A stretch of 9,487 nt of DNA from NCBI GenBank assembly GCA_007116835.1, contig SKHS01000044.1:1-9487 (forward strand). Direction: 5' to 3'. Of this stretch, positions 1-5,894 are shown piece after piece (positions within the stretch are counted from its first letter, which is position 1; each line of letters opens with the position of its first letter). The translations under genes were made by a program, and so were the position numbers. Origin of the DNA: Halomonas sp. GTDB taxonomy: Bacteria; Pseudomonadota; Gammaproteobacteria; Pseudomonadales; Halomonadaceae. The notes beneath the pieces are model-generated. The model was not told the origin of the DNA and ran no database searches. It saw only the letters and a program-made list of their open reading frames with translations.

Positions 1-15
1 TACCAGGGTGATGTT

Positions 16-30
16 GGGCGGCTGACGCCC
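16..30. repeat. Small GC-rich hairpin
   Basis: GGGCG (16-20) and CGCCC (26-30) form a perfect 5-bp stem around the loop GCTGA. It lies 29 bases before a larger hairpin. It has no T-tract, so it is not a classic intrinsic terminator. It may be part of a REP-like intergenic element or the 3' end of a transcript entering from the left. Confidence 0.4.
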
Positions 31-59
31 GCCACTCACAGAGCTTACGCCTCAGGTCT

Positions 60-90
60 GTCATTCCCGATAACCCCACTCGGGAATGAC
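60..90. repeat. Perfect inverted repeat (REP-like hairpin)
   Basis: The arms GTCATTCCCGA (60-70) and TCGGGAATGAC (80-90) are exact reverse complements around a 9-nt loop (71-79). Stems of the GTCATTCCCG/CGGGAATGAC type recur as dispersed intergenic repeats in many bacteria, so this is probably one copy of such a family (known from other genomes; copy number cannot be seen here). There is no following T-run, so a role as a factor-independent terminator is doubtful. Confidence 0.65.
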
Positions 91-196
91 GGTGCGGTGA
101 TGTGGGCGTTAGGTGTGGACTTGAGATGGCCGTGTCGCTTTGTGCACACCCTTCGCTTCGTTGATACGTGTCAGCATTGCTGGATAAGTATCGCGC

Positions 197-202
197 TAAA
201 AT
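197..202 (+). promoter_or_regulatory. Possible -10 box upstream of ppk2
   Basis: TAAAAT matches the sigma-70 -10 consensus at five of six positions and lies 62 bases before the ppk2 start. No good -35 sits at the usual distance: TTGCTG at 177-182 leaves only a 14-nt spacer. A second partial candidate, TTGATA at 161-166, has no good -10 partner. This is a weak call. Confidence 0.25.
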
Positions 203-224
203 GTGCGTAAAGCGTCGTTTAGAT

Positions 225-250
225 CGTGTTGCTGAAGCGTGTTGCTGAAG
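225..250 (+). repeat. 13-bp perfect tandem duplication before ppk2
   Basis: CGTGTTGCTGAAG occurs twice with no gap, at 225-237 and 238-250. The second copy runs directly into the purine-rich ribosome-binding region of ppk2 (AGAGGGGAAG, 251-260). The upstream in-frame GTG start (226) lies inside the first copy, which argues that the extra N-terminal codons are not genuine coding sequence. Confidence 0.9.
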
Positions 251-264
251 AGAGGGGAAGTGCA

Positions 265-1347
265 ATGGTAAAAACAAACAATACCAATAAAGAGACATCA
301 CCGCCGACAAGCACCCCTGTGCCGTGGGTAGATGAATTTAGCGTGATGAAAAAGACCCATGGTGCACAGGAAGCGCAAGCGGCTGCCATTGCGGATATTT
401 TAGGGCTGAAAGGCCCGTTGCCTGAACCCCACGAAGAAACCTTAAAAGCCGTGGCGGACATTATCGAAGGCGCGTCGCTTGATGATGTGGCCGAGCTGAA
501 AAAAGCCCTGATTCACTGGAAACAGTTTGATAAAGGCCGTGCGGTGTCGAAGGACGAGGCGCTGGTCGAGAACTGGAGAACTGCCTCTTACCCGTACAAA
601 AATCGGTTATCACGCAAATCCTACGAAAAACAAAAGTACTACCTGCAGGTTGAGTTATTGAAGTTGCAGTCGTGGATCAAAAAAACCGGCCAACGGGTGG
701 TGATTATTTTTGAAGGGCGCGATGCAGCAGGTAAAGGGGGCACCATTAAGCGTTTTATGGAGCACCTAAACCCTCGTGGGTCACGGGTGGTTGCGCTTGA
801 AAAGCCGACAGAAACTGAACAGGGGCAATGGTATTTTCAGCGCTATATCACGCATTTGCCTACGTATGGTGAGCTCGTGCTGTTCGACCGCTCCTGGTAC
901 AACCGTGCTGGCGTGGAGCGCGTGATGGGGTTCTGCTCTGACCAACAGTACCAAGACTTTCTGCGCCAAGCCCCCGAGTTAGAACGCAACCTGGTGGGCA
1001 GCGGTCTCCACTTAATTAAGTTCTGGTTTTCGGTTAGTCGCGACGAGCAGCAGCGGCGCTTCAAAGAGCGTGAGCTGCACCCGCTGAAGCGTTGGAAACT
1101 GAGCCCGATTGACTTGGCATCGCTGGAAAAGTGGGAAGAGTACACCGACGCCAAAGAAACCATGTTTTTCCATACCGATCACTCTGAATGCCCCTGGGTG
1201 GTCATCAAGTCGAACTGCAAAAAGCGAGCGCGTTTAAACGCCATGCGCTATGTATTGAATGCCTTCAACTACGAAGGCAAAGATATCAACAATATCGGGG
1301 CGACCGACCCGCTGATAGTGGGCCGTGCCGAGTTCGCAAGCGGTTAG
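265..1347 (+). CDS. ppk2: Polyphosphate kinase 2 family protein (PPK2, class I-like)
   Basis: This cytoplasmic enzyme transfers phosphate between polyphosphate and nucleoside diphosphates; class I enzymes mainly make GTP or ATP from GDP or ADP. The product is 360 residues, typical for single-domain class I proteins. Seen in the sequence: a variable N-terminal extension (about 1-110), the helix YYLQVELLKLQ near 125-135, Walker A GRDAAGKGG at 151-159, Walker B LFDRSWYNRAG at 206-216, and the lid segment PLKRWKLSP at 273-281. The ATG at 265 is chosen because GAGGGGAAG lies just upstream; an earlier in-frame GTG at 226 falls in a tandem duplication and has no ribosome-binding site. The exported phosphatase gene follows after 29 bases, so the two are probably co-transcribed. 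Family assignment is very secure; GDP versus ADP preference cannot be read from the sequence. Confidence 0.95.
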   Translation: MVKTNNTNKETSPPTSTPVPWVDEFSVMKKTHGAQEAQAAAIADILGLKGPLPEPHEETLKAVADIIEGASLDDVAELKKALIHWKQFDKGRAVSKDEALVENWRTASYPYKNRLSRKSYEKQKYYLQVELLKLQSWIKKTGQRVVIIFEGRDAAGKGGTIKRFMEHLNPRGSRVVALEKPTETEQGQWYFQRYITHLPTYGELVLFDRSWYNRAGVERVMGFCSDQQYQDFLRQAPELERNLVGSGLHLIKFWFSVSRDEQQRRFKERELHPLKRWKLSPIDLASLEKWEEYTDAKETMFFHTDHSECPWVVIKSNCKKRARLNAMRYVLNAFNYEGKDINNIGATDPLIVGRAEFASG

Positions 1348-1376
1348 CGCTTGCCATTGATCAAGGATGTTGTGTC

Positions 1377-1946
1377 ATGCCCTCCCTGCGCACGCTTATG
1401 TTCACGCTTCTGCTTGTTATGTTGGGTGTGCTGCCCGTCAGCGCTCAGGCCAGCGACGCTGCCTGGCAGGCGCTGCAGGAGGGGGGCGTGGTGATTCTGA
1501 TGCGTCATGCGTTGGCGCCTGGCATTGGCGACCCGGCAGGGTTTGAGCTTACGCAGTGTGACACCCAGCGCAACCTCTCAGCCCAGGGGCGTGACCAGGC
1601 GGAAGCCATTGGTCGATTGTTTCGTGAACGGGAAATACCGATTGCCGCGGTGTATTCGTCCCGCTGGTGTCGGGCGCTGGAAACTGCCGAGCTGATGGCG
1701 CTGGGGCGTGTGGAACCCATCGCATGGCTAGATTCATTTTTCCAACAGCGCAACGAGCGGGATGCACGCACCCACGCGGCGCGTGAGTATATTGCCGCGT
1801 GGCAAGGCCCAGGCAACGTGTTGCTGGTGACCCACCAAGTCAATATCACCGCGCTCACGGGTAGTGGCGTGGGCTCTGGTGAAATGATCGTTGTGCGCCC
1901 AACGGGCGATTCGTTTCAGGTGGTGGGACGATTGAGCAATGAGTGA
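1377..1946 (+). CDS. Exported histidine phosphatase superfamily protein
   Basis: The product is 189 residues with a signal peptide: a basic start (MPSLR), a hydrophobic core at about 6-20, and a likely cleavage site after AQA (residues 23-25). It should therefore act in the periplasm. Branch features are visible: the RH motif MRHA with R43 and the phospho-acceptor H44, the RNLS segment at 65-68, YSSRWCRALETA at 93-104, and the second catalytic-type histidine in VTHQVN (H153). The fold is that of small SixA/phosphoglycerate-mutase-like phosphohydrolases; the natural substrate is unknown. The ATG at 1377 has AAGGA 9 bases upstream and begins the signal peptide. A longer frame back to 1188 would overlap ppk2 and bury the signal peptide, so it is rejected. 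Position 29 bases after ppk2 suggests one operon and possibly phosphate-related chemistry (inference). Confidence 0.88.
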   Translation: MPSLRTLMFTLLLVMLGVLPVSAQASDAAWQALQEGGVVILMRHALAPGIGDPAGFELTQCDTQRNLSAQGRDQAEAIGRLFREREIPIAAVYSSRWCRALETAELMALGRVEPIAWLDSFFQQRNERDARTHAAREYIAAWQGPGNVLLVTHQVNITALTGSGVGSGEMIVVRPTGDSFQVVGRLSNE

Positions 1947-2027
1947 AAGTTGTGAGTAGCTTTACTGCTTGCTTTAGTGTTCTGAATTCAGGGTGTTAAG
2001 TTAAAGCTTTACAGGCATGGTGTTTAA

Positions 2028-2054
2028 GAAACGCTTTTTAGCGATTCAGTTTTT
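2028..2054 (+). terminator. Candidate intrinsic terminator after the ppk2 unit
   Basis: GAAACGC (2028-2034) and GCGATTC (2041-2047) form a 7-bp stem with one A/A mismatch around TTTTTA, followed at 2050 by TTTTT and a second T-run at 2060-2065. The stem is weak, but the location about 80 bases after the phosphatase stop is suitable. Confidence 0.35.
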
Positions 2055-2141
2055 ATGAGTTTTTATTGCTTAGCCTGTGGCACTTATAGCGCCGCCATCG
2101 CCTTCTGATCACGACGATGATCTGACGGGGAACATTGTTCC

Positions 2142-2362
2142 TTAAAGCGGTTCTTCACGATAGTTGTGCCATCAAAATAGTGAACCCACGCTACGCCAGG
2201 GGGCCCAGTGTTCGACTAACTGGCGAGCCTGTTTAGGCGTGGGTTTGTCTTCGCGCTTTTTTAGACGACCAAGCGATGCGTAGGGCAAGGTCGTCGGCGG
2301 GCAATATCGGGGTCGGCTTTAGCCAGTGCCGCCATGGCGTGCTCAATAGTATCCAGTGTCAT
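2142..2362 (-). pseudogene. Remnant of AlkA-type DNA-3-methyladenine glycosylase (HhH-GPD family)
   Basis: The minus strand encodes fragments of one base-excision-repair glycosylase in three frames. From ATG at 2362 it reads MTLDTIEHAMAALAKADPDI, a typical N-terminus for this family. At 2304-2272, in the next frame, it reads LPADDLALRIA, the segment that carries the catalytic Asp in intact relatives. From 2273, in the third frame, it reads LGRLKKREDKPTPKQARQLV, then EHWAPWRSVGSLF, a TGA at 2174-2172, and WHNYREEPL before TAA at 2144-2142. The EHWAPWRS and WH segments match the conserved C-terminus of AlkA-like proteins (PWRSxxxxxxW). The whole middle, including the helix-hairpin-helix DNA-binding motif (roughly 140 or more residues in relatives), is missing. 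A large deletion, a further frameshift and a nonsense mutation make it non-functional. Identification is from recognised family motifs, not a search. Confidence 0.8.
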
Positions 2363-2562
2363 GAACGTCTCGCCTGTTTGGAAATTCCACAACACCCTAA
2401 CAAAGCTAGGGCATATTAGCGTCGTAACACTTAATAGTTATCTCCTTCGCCTGCTAACTTTTTTAGCGTCGCATATTTATACTTTTGTCTAATCCTGCGA
2501 TCATTTGTCGCTATACAAGACCGTTTTGTTAAGCAGGTGTGAGTGCGCCTGAGGAGAAAAGT
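2363..2562. other. Intergenic region between the alkA remnant and the MFS gene
   Basis: About 200 bases with no coding sequence. It would have held the divergent promoters of the glycosylase and the transporter. The 9-mer TTAGCGTCG occurs at 2416-2424 and again at 2463-2471, which might be an operator pair. TATACT at 2478-2483 resembles a -10 box but lacks a convincing -35. Nothing here can be called firmly. Confidence 0.4.
2551..2556 (+). promoter_or_regulatory. Ribosome-binding site fixing the MFS start
   Basis: GAGGAG ends six bases before the ATG at 2563. This decides the start in favour of 2563 over the in-frame GTG at 2539, which has no comparable site. Confidence 0.8.
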
Positions 2563-3165
2563 ATGCAGGCGTCGTCATCGGGATTGGCACGTAACCCGCG
2601 ATTGGCAGAAGTTGTGTTGGCGTTAGGCGGGTTTGGAATTGGCACCAGCGAATTCGTCATTATGGGATTGATGAACCGTGTTGCGGAAGATCTCGCCGTC
2701 ACGGTGCCCCAGGTGGGCTATGCCATCAGCAGTTATGCCCTTGGTGTCGTTGTGGGCGCGCCACTGATATCTGCCTTTGCAGCGCGGGCACCTAAGCGTG
2801 CATTGCTCATTGTGCTGATGTTGGTATTTGCGGTTGGTAATATCGCCAGTGCTATGGCACCGGGGTTTTGGTCATTTGTCGGGCTGCGCTTTATCGCTGG
2901 GCTGCCCCATGGTGCTTACTTTGGCGTAGCCGCTTTGGTAGCGGCTGGCGCAGTGCCGGTTGATCAACGGGCGCGGGCTATTTCACGGGTAATGATGGGC
3001 TTAACATTGGCGATTTTGATTGGCGCGCCGTTAGGTACATGGGCAGGCAATCTATTTGGCTGGCAAATTGCCTTCGCCGCGGTAGGCATGATTGCATTGC
3101 TGACGGCGCTATTGATTCGCCTGTGGGTGCCGGTGCAGCCATTCGATGCGTTAGGGAGCCTCTGA
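2563..3165 (+). pseudogene. MFS transporter (DHA1 family), N-terminal half, interrupted
   Basis: The frame encodes 200 residues: the first six membrane helices of a drug/metabolite:proton antiporter-type MFS protein in the AraJ/YdhP/NepI-like group. Motifs include FGIGTSEFVIMGL in TM1, YALGVVVGAPL in TM2 with a degenerate motif A (ARAPKR) after it, LRFIAGLPHGAYFG in TM4 and LIGAPLGTW in TM5. The ATG at 2563 is set by its ribosome-binding site. The last native residues are FDAL; the frame then enters a 142-bp mobile element and stops at TGA 3163-3165. The break falls in the cytoplasmic loop between helices 6 and 7. The intact gene would have spanned 2563-3906 less 144 bases, encoding 399 residues, the usual family size. 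Substrate is unknown. A stable half-protein is possible but transport activity is doubtful. Confidence 0.88.
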
Positions 3166-3297
3166 TTAACGTAATGAGCGAAGGCCAGACAAGGCAAAAA
3201 TCAACGAAAAAGCGGAGTTTACGGGTTGTAAATGAGCATTTTGAGGCGATTTTTAACGCCGTATGGTCGAGGGCAATAGTTAATCAGAGGTTTCCTA
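3152..3297. repeat. TA target-site duplication flanking the element
   Basis: TA at 3152-3153 and TA at 3296-3297 border the element exactly. Deleting 3154-3297 rejoins GCGTTA to GCAAGC and yields the continuous reading FDALASPLRELSALIKQ, as expected for the MFS central loop. A 2-bp TA duplication is typical of IS630/Tc1-mariner elements and some IS5-group elements. Confidence 0.8.
3154..3295. mobile_element. 142-bp MITE-like non-autonomous element
   Basis: The ends are 17-bp terminal inverted repeats: GGGAGCCTCTGATTAAC at 3154-3170, and GGAAACCTCTGATTAAC read from 3295 back to 3279 (15 of 17 identical). It encodes no transposase. In the host frame it carries five stop codons (3163, 3172, 3175, 3229, 3277). 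The interior has nested complementary segments, AAAAATC (3196-3202)/GATTTTT (3248-3254) and TTTAC (3218-3222)/GTAAA (3228-3232), so the element can fold into a long imperfect hairpin. With TA it adds 144 bases, a multiple of three. The small size, inverted ends and target duplication mark it as a MITE mobilised by a transposase encoded elsewhere; the parent IS cannot be named from this window. Confidence 0.85.
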
Positions 3298-3906
3298 GCA
3301 AGCCCGTTACGCGAGTTGTCGGCATTGATAAAACAGCGGGTGCTGGTAACGGTGGCCATTGCCTGTATTGGCTGTGGCGGCATGTTCTCGATTTTTAGTT
3401 ATGTGATGCCCACACTTACTCAGCAAGCGGGTATGAGTGAAGCGCTCGGGCCGATGGTGTTAGTGATTTTTGGCCTTGGCTCTATTGCTGGCAATTTACT
3501 TGGTGGCCGCGCAGCGGATAAAAACCTAATGCGCGCGATTCCCGCTACCTTGGTGTGGTGCGCAGTGATTCAGGGGCTGTTCTATTTCGCTGCCAATAAT
3601 GTTTGGACAGGGCTGTTATTTGTGGGGTTGGTAGGCACTAGCATGGCGTTAGCACCTGCACTGCAGACCCGCTTGATGGATGTTGCAGAAGATGCTCAAA
3701 CAATGGCGGCTTCACTTAACCATGCTGCTTTTAATGGGGCAAATGCGTTAGGAGCGTGGTTAGCGGGGTTGGTGATTAGTGCAGGTTTCAGCTGGTCAAG
3801 CACGGGGTTAGTCGGTACCGGGTTAGCACTCTGTGGGCTAGTGATTTTTGCGTGGGGGAGCTGGCTTGAAAAGCGTACGTTTAGGACGGCTGAGCATTAC
3901 CAATAA
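3298..3906 (+). pseudogene. MFS transporter (DHA1 family), C-terminal half, interrupted
   Basis: This is the second half of the gene beginning at 2563: helices 7-12 of the antiporter, in the same frame. It starts with the loop ASPLRELSALIKQ, then CGGMFSIFSYVMPTLT in TM7, GLGSIAGNLLGGRAAD in TM8 (the second motif-A-like site) and LNHAAFNGANALGAWLAG in TM11, and ends in EKRTFRTAEHYQ. The region itself has no damage, so the insertion looks recent. After the last in-frame stop (TAG 3277-3279) the first possible starts are TTG codons, e.g. 3316, without a good ribosome-binding site; the first in-frame ATG lies inside TM7. Translation of this half is therefore uncertain. If made, it could only work as a split transporter with the N-terminal half (speculative). 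Confidence 0.85.
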
Positions 3907-3938
3907 GCGGTGAGTAAGCGTGGGCGGCCGCCGCTAAA

Positions 3939-3944
3939 TTGACA
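3939..3944 (+). promoter_or_regulatory. Perfect -35 hexamer upstream of the lipoprotein gene
   Basis: TTGACA lies 54 bases before the lipoprotein ATG in an A/T-rich stretch. The best -10-like sequences, TATATC at 3957-3962 and TATCTA at 3959-3964, are too close (12-14-nt spacers), so the promoter assignment is tentative. Confidence 0.35.
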
Positions 3945-3998
3945 AAAACTGTAACTTATATCTAGGGTGACTAGGTGCAATCCATATGGAGGTGACCT

Positions 3999-4250
3999 AT
4001 GCATACCCGATTCATCAAGATACCGCGTTTGTTAACGTTGAGTGCTATTACCGCAGTGACCTTGGTCTTAGCAGGCTGTGGCTCCACTACGGGCGAGCGG
4101 ACAGCCAGTGGCGCAGGGGTAGGCGCTGCGGTGGGGGCTGGTGCTGCCGCTGCAACGGGTGGCGATGTTACCCAAGGCGCGGCGGTTGGCGCAGGTGCAG
4201 GTGCTGCGACAGGGGCCGCGACGGACGAAGACGATATTAGCCTAGACTGA
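3999..4250 (+). CDS. Small glycine-zipper lipoprotein
   Basis: This 83-residue precursor has a lipoprotein signal: basic N-terminus (MHTRFIKIPR), a hydrophobic segment, and the lipobox LAGC with the lipidated cysteine at residue 27. The residue after it is Gly, which favours outer-membrane sorting. The mature part (about 57 residues) is an Ala/Gly repeat region (GAGVGAAVGAGAAAATGG, then GAAVGAGAGAATGAAT), resembling YMGG-like or glycine-zipper domains that insert into or pack against membranes, and ends in an acidic tail (DEDDISLD). GGAGG at 3988-3992, six bases before ATG 3999, gives a strong translation start. Its specific role is unknown; relatives are envelope or stress-related lipoproteins. 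The gene converges on the extensin-like gene 37 bases away. A second open frame over the same bases (3986-4240) is Arg/Cys/Gly/Trp-rich and is an artefact of the GC-rich repeats. Confidence 0.85.
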   Translation: MHTRFIKIPRLLTLSAITAVTLVLAGCGSTTGERTASGAGVGAAVGAGAAAATGGDVTQGAAVGAGAGAATGAATDEDDISLD

Positions 4251-4274
4251 TTTGCCTCAACTGATTTGCCTCAA
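4247..4274 (+). repeat. 14-bp perfect tandem duplication across the lipoprotein stop
   Basis: CTGATTTGCCTCAA occurs at 4247-4260 and 4261-4274 with no gap. The first copy contains the TGA stop (4248-4250) of the lipoprotein gene, and the second puts another TGA just downstream. Confidence 0.9.
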
Positions 4275-4287
4275 CCAACCCAGCGAG

Positions 4288-4983
4288 TTAACGACATAGC
4301 CTGAAGCCGCGCATGCCTAAGTGAAAATGGTCAGCATGTGCGGCGTTGTAGTCTGGCCCTAGCACGTTGCCAAAGGTGTTGCAGGCGCCGTCCCTTGCTG
4401 CTCTTAAGAACTCCCCCGCTTCACCGTCATCATCCCAGTGATTAATCAGCGTAATGCGCTGGCCGTTTTCAAACTGAAACCCCACCACATCCAGCGCTTC
4501 AGCGGTGGCGTGTTCACTGCGTCTGCCAGTTTCGCGGCCGTAAACATTACGGCAGGCAAAGCTGCCAACGTGATTAACCTGGGCCACTTGGCTGCCCATG
4601 ATCTCCTGGGCGGCGGGTTGCAGCGCGTGGCGCTCGTACATCACCCAAGCCAGTGCCAGCGGGCAGGTGGCGACAAAGCTTTGGTTGAAGCGAACGCTGC
4701 TAGACTGCAAGCGCACAATATTGGTCAGCGGGCAGCTTTCGGTGGGCGAGTAGTCGGCTAATGGCGTGTAACGAAGCTCTCCTTCTGGCACGGTGTCTAG
4801 TGCGGCCAGGCAAGCGTCTCGGTTATCGTTTAGGCGTTTGAGTTTTAGCTGGGTGATGGGCGTTATGGGGTCATCGACATAGAGCGGCGCCCAGGGTGCC
4901 CAGTGGCGGGGAACCTCAATCAGCTCTTTTTGAAGCGCCACGCCTAGCGCAATGATAGATAGAATAACGATGAGGCTGCGCAT
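4288..4983 (-). CDS. Extensin-like C-terminal domain protein (LAS/M15-type putative zinc protein)
   Basis: The 231-residue protein begins with a hydrophobic segment (residues 2-17, signal peptide or membrane anchor) and should face the periplasm. The extensin-like C-terminal domain fills the rest: SSVRFNQSFVATCPLALAW (95-113), SFACRNVYGR (141-150), RRSEHATAEALDVVGF (154-169), GACNTFGNVLGPDYNAAHAD (199-218) and HFHLG (219-223). The spacing H158-x6-D165 followed by HADHFH matches the zinc ligands of LAS-fold peptidases (D-Ala-D-Ala peptidases such as VanY), so binding of zinc and action on the cell wall are plausible but unproven for this family. Six cysteines (58, 84, 107, 144, 201, 230) would allow three disulfides. 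The start at 4983 is supported by AAGGAG seven bases upstream; the longer frame to 5064 lacks such a site and hides the signal. Confidence 0.88.
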   Translation of the reverse strand: MRSLIVILSIIALGVALQKELIEVPRHWAPWAPLYVDDPITPITQLKLKRLNDNRDACLAALDTVPEGELRYTPLADYSPTESCPLTNIVRLQSSSVRFNQSFVATCPLALAWVMYERHALQPAAQEIMGSQVAQVNHVGSFACRNVYGRETGRRSEHATAEALDVVGFQFENGQRITLINHWDDDGEAGEFLRAARDGACNTFGNVLGPDYNAAHADHFHLGMRGFRLCR

Positions 4984-5174
4984 AGTGAACTCCTTGTGAC
5001 TACGCCGAAACGCTACAGTCCCTGGCATGTGTATGCGATACTGCGCACCACTTTGAAGGGCCATGGTACGGCAGTTGTCTTGCTTATCTTGGCCGACGAC
5101 TCATTAGCTGTGTTTGATCACCTGTTTTTGATTAACGGTTTCTATTTTCGCTCATTTAACTAGGGAAGCGCTTC

Positions 5175-5807
5175 ATGTCCCAGGGTACGCTGTTTATTGT
5201 TTCTGCTCCGTCGGGTGCTGGTAAAACCAGTTTGGTTCGCGAGCTGATCGAGAGCCTGGATGGCATACAGGTGTCGGTATCGCATACCACGCGCGCTAAG
5301 CGCGAGGGCGAAGTGGACGGCGTTAACTACCACTTTACTCAGGTAGCCGACTTTGAAGCGATGATCGAACGCGGCGAGTTCTTTGAGTATGCCAAGGTCT
5401 TTGATAATTATTACGGCACGTCTTTGCGTGCGGCGCAAACCGTGCTGGATGCGGGGCAGGACGTTATTTTAGAGATCGACTGGCAAGGCGCACTGCAGGT
5501 GCGTGAACAAATGCCCACAGCGGTGTCGATTTTTATCCTGCCCCCTTCGCGTAGCGAACTTGAACGCCGCCTGTCGAGCCGGGGTACCGATGAGCACGCT
5601 GTGATTGCCCGGCGCATGCGTGATGCGGTGAGCGAGATGTCTCATTTTGATGAATATGACTACTTAGTCATTAACGACGATTTCACCACGGCGCTGCAAG
5701 AGCTGCAGTCGTTGGTGATCAGCCGCCGCTTAACCCGTGAGTCGATGCAGGCGCGTCACGCGCCACTGCTCGATGCGCTCTTGTCACAGACGCCTAGCGT
5801 CGAGTAA
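5175..5807 (+). CDS. gmk: Guanylate kinase
   Basis: This essential cytoplasmic enzyme converts GMP and ATP to GDP and ADP in purine nucleotide synthesis. The 210-residue product (E. coli Gmk is 207) has the P-loop SAPSGAGKTS at 10-19, the GMP-binding segment SVSHTTR followed by GEVDGVNYHF, the FDNYYGTS motif near 76-83, DIILEIDWQGA-like residues (DVILEIDWQGA) and the lid RRLSSRG, and closely resembles the E. coli protein throughout. AGGGAAG at 5162-5168 is the ribosome-binding site. It starts the gmk-rpoZ-spoT-ridA cluster and diverges from the extensin-like gene across a 191-base gap in which I see no clear promoter pair. (p)ppGpp inhibits guanylate kinase in some bacteria, mainly Firmicutes, less so in E. 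coli, so feedback from SpoT products here is uncertain. Confidence 0.98.
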   Translation: MSQGTLFIVSAPSGAGKTSLVRELIESLDGIQVSVSHTTRAKREGEVDGVNYHFTQVADFEAMIERGEFFEYAKVFDNYYGTSLRAAQTVLDAGQDVILEIDWQGALQVREQMPTAVSIFILPPSRSELERRLSSRGTDEHAVIARRMRDAVSEMSHFDEYDYLVINDDFTTALQELQSLVISRRLTRESMQARHAPLLDALLSQTPSVE

Positions 5808-5834
5808 TCTAGCAGGTTCCATTGCCACTTTTTT

Positions 5835-5871
5835 GCTGGGTCAGCGGCGTTTTCCGTAACGCTGGCCCGGC
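5835..5871 (+). promoter_or_regulatory. RNA hairpin in the gmk-rpoZ leader
   Basis: GCTGGGTCAGCG (5835-5846) pairs over all 12 positions with CGCTGGCCCGGC (5860-5871), using two G-U pairs, around a 13-nt loop. It ends 11 bases before the rpoZ ribosome-binding site AGGAAGG (5883-5889). No clean T-tract follows, so it is more likely a processing, stability or partial-termination element than a full terminator. Confidence 0.5.
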
Positions 5872-5894
5872 GTTGTCATTACAGGAAGGCCCCC

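Noticed and set aside
1188..1376. N-terminal extension of the histidine phosphatase into ppk2
   Set aside because: It would overlap ppk2 by 160 bases and place 63 residues before a clear signal peptide. The ATG at 1377 has its own ribosome-binding site.
3039..3398. A 119-residue open frame running across the MITE
   Set aside because: It joins an off-frame reading of the MFS N-half to the MITE and to an off-frame reading of the C-half. It has no motif or ribosome-binding site, and the true MFS frame explains both flanks.
3986..4240. A second frame over the lipoprotein gene rich in Arg, Cys, Gly and Trp
   Set aside because: Its composition is what GC-rich Ala/Gly codon repeats give in another frame. 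The overlapping frame has a lipobox and a strong ribosome-binding site.
4984..5064. Longer start for the extensin-like protein
   Set aside because: The extension has no ribosome-binding site and puts 27 residues before the hydrophobic signal segment; AAGGAG before 4983 marks the real start.
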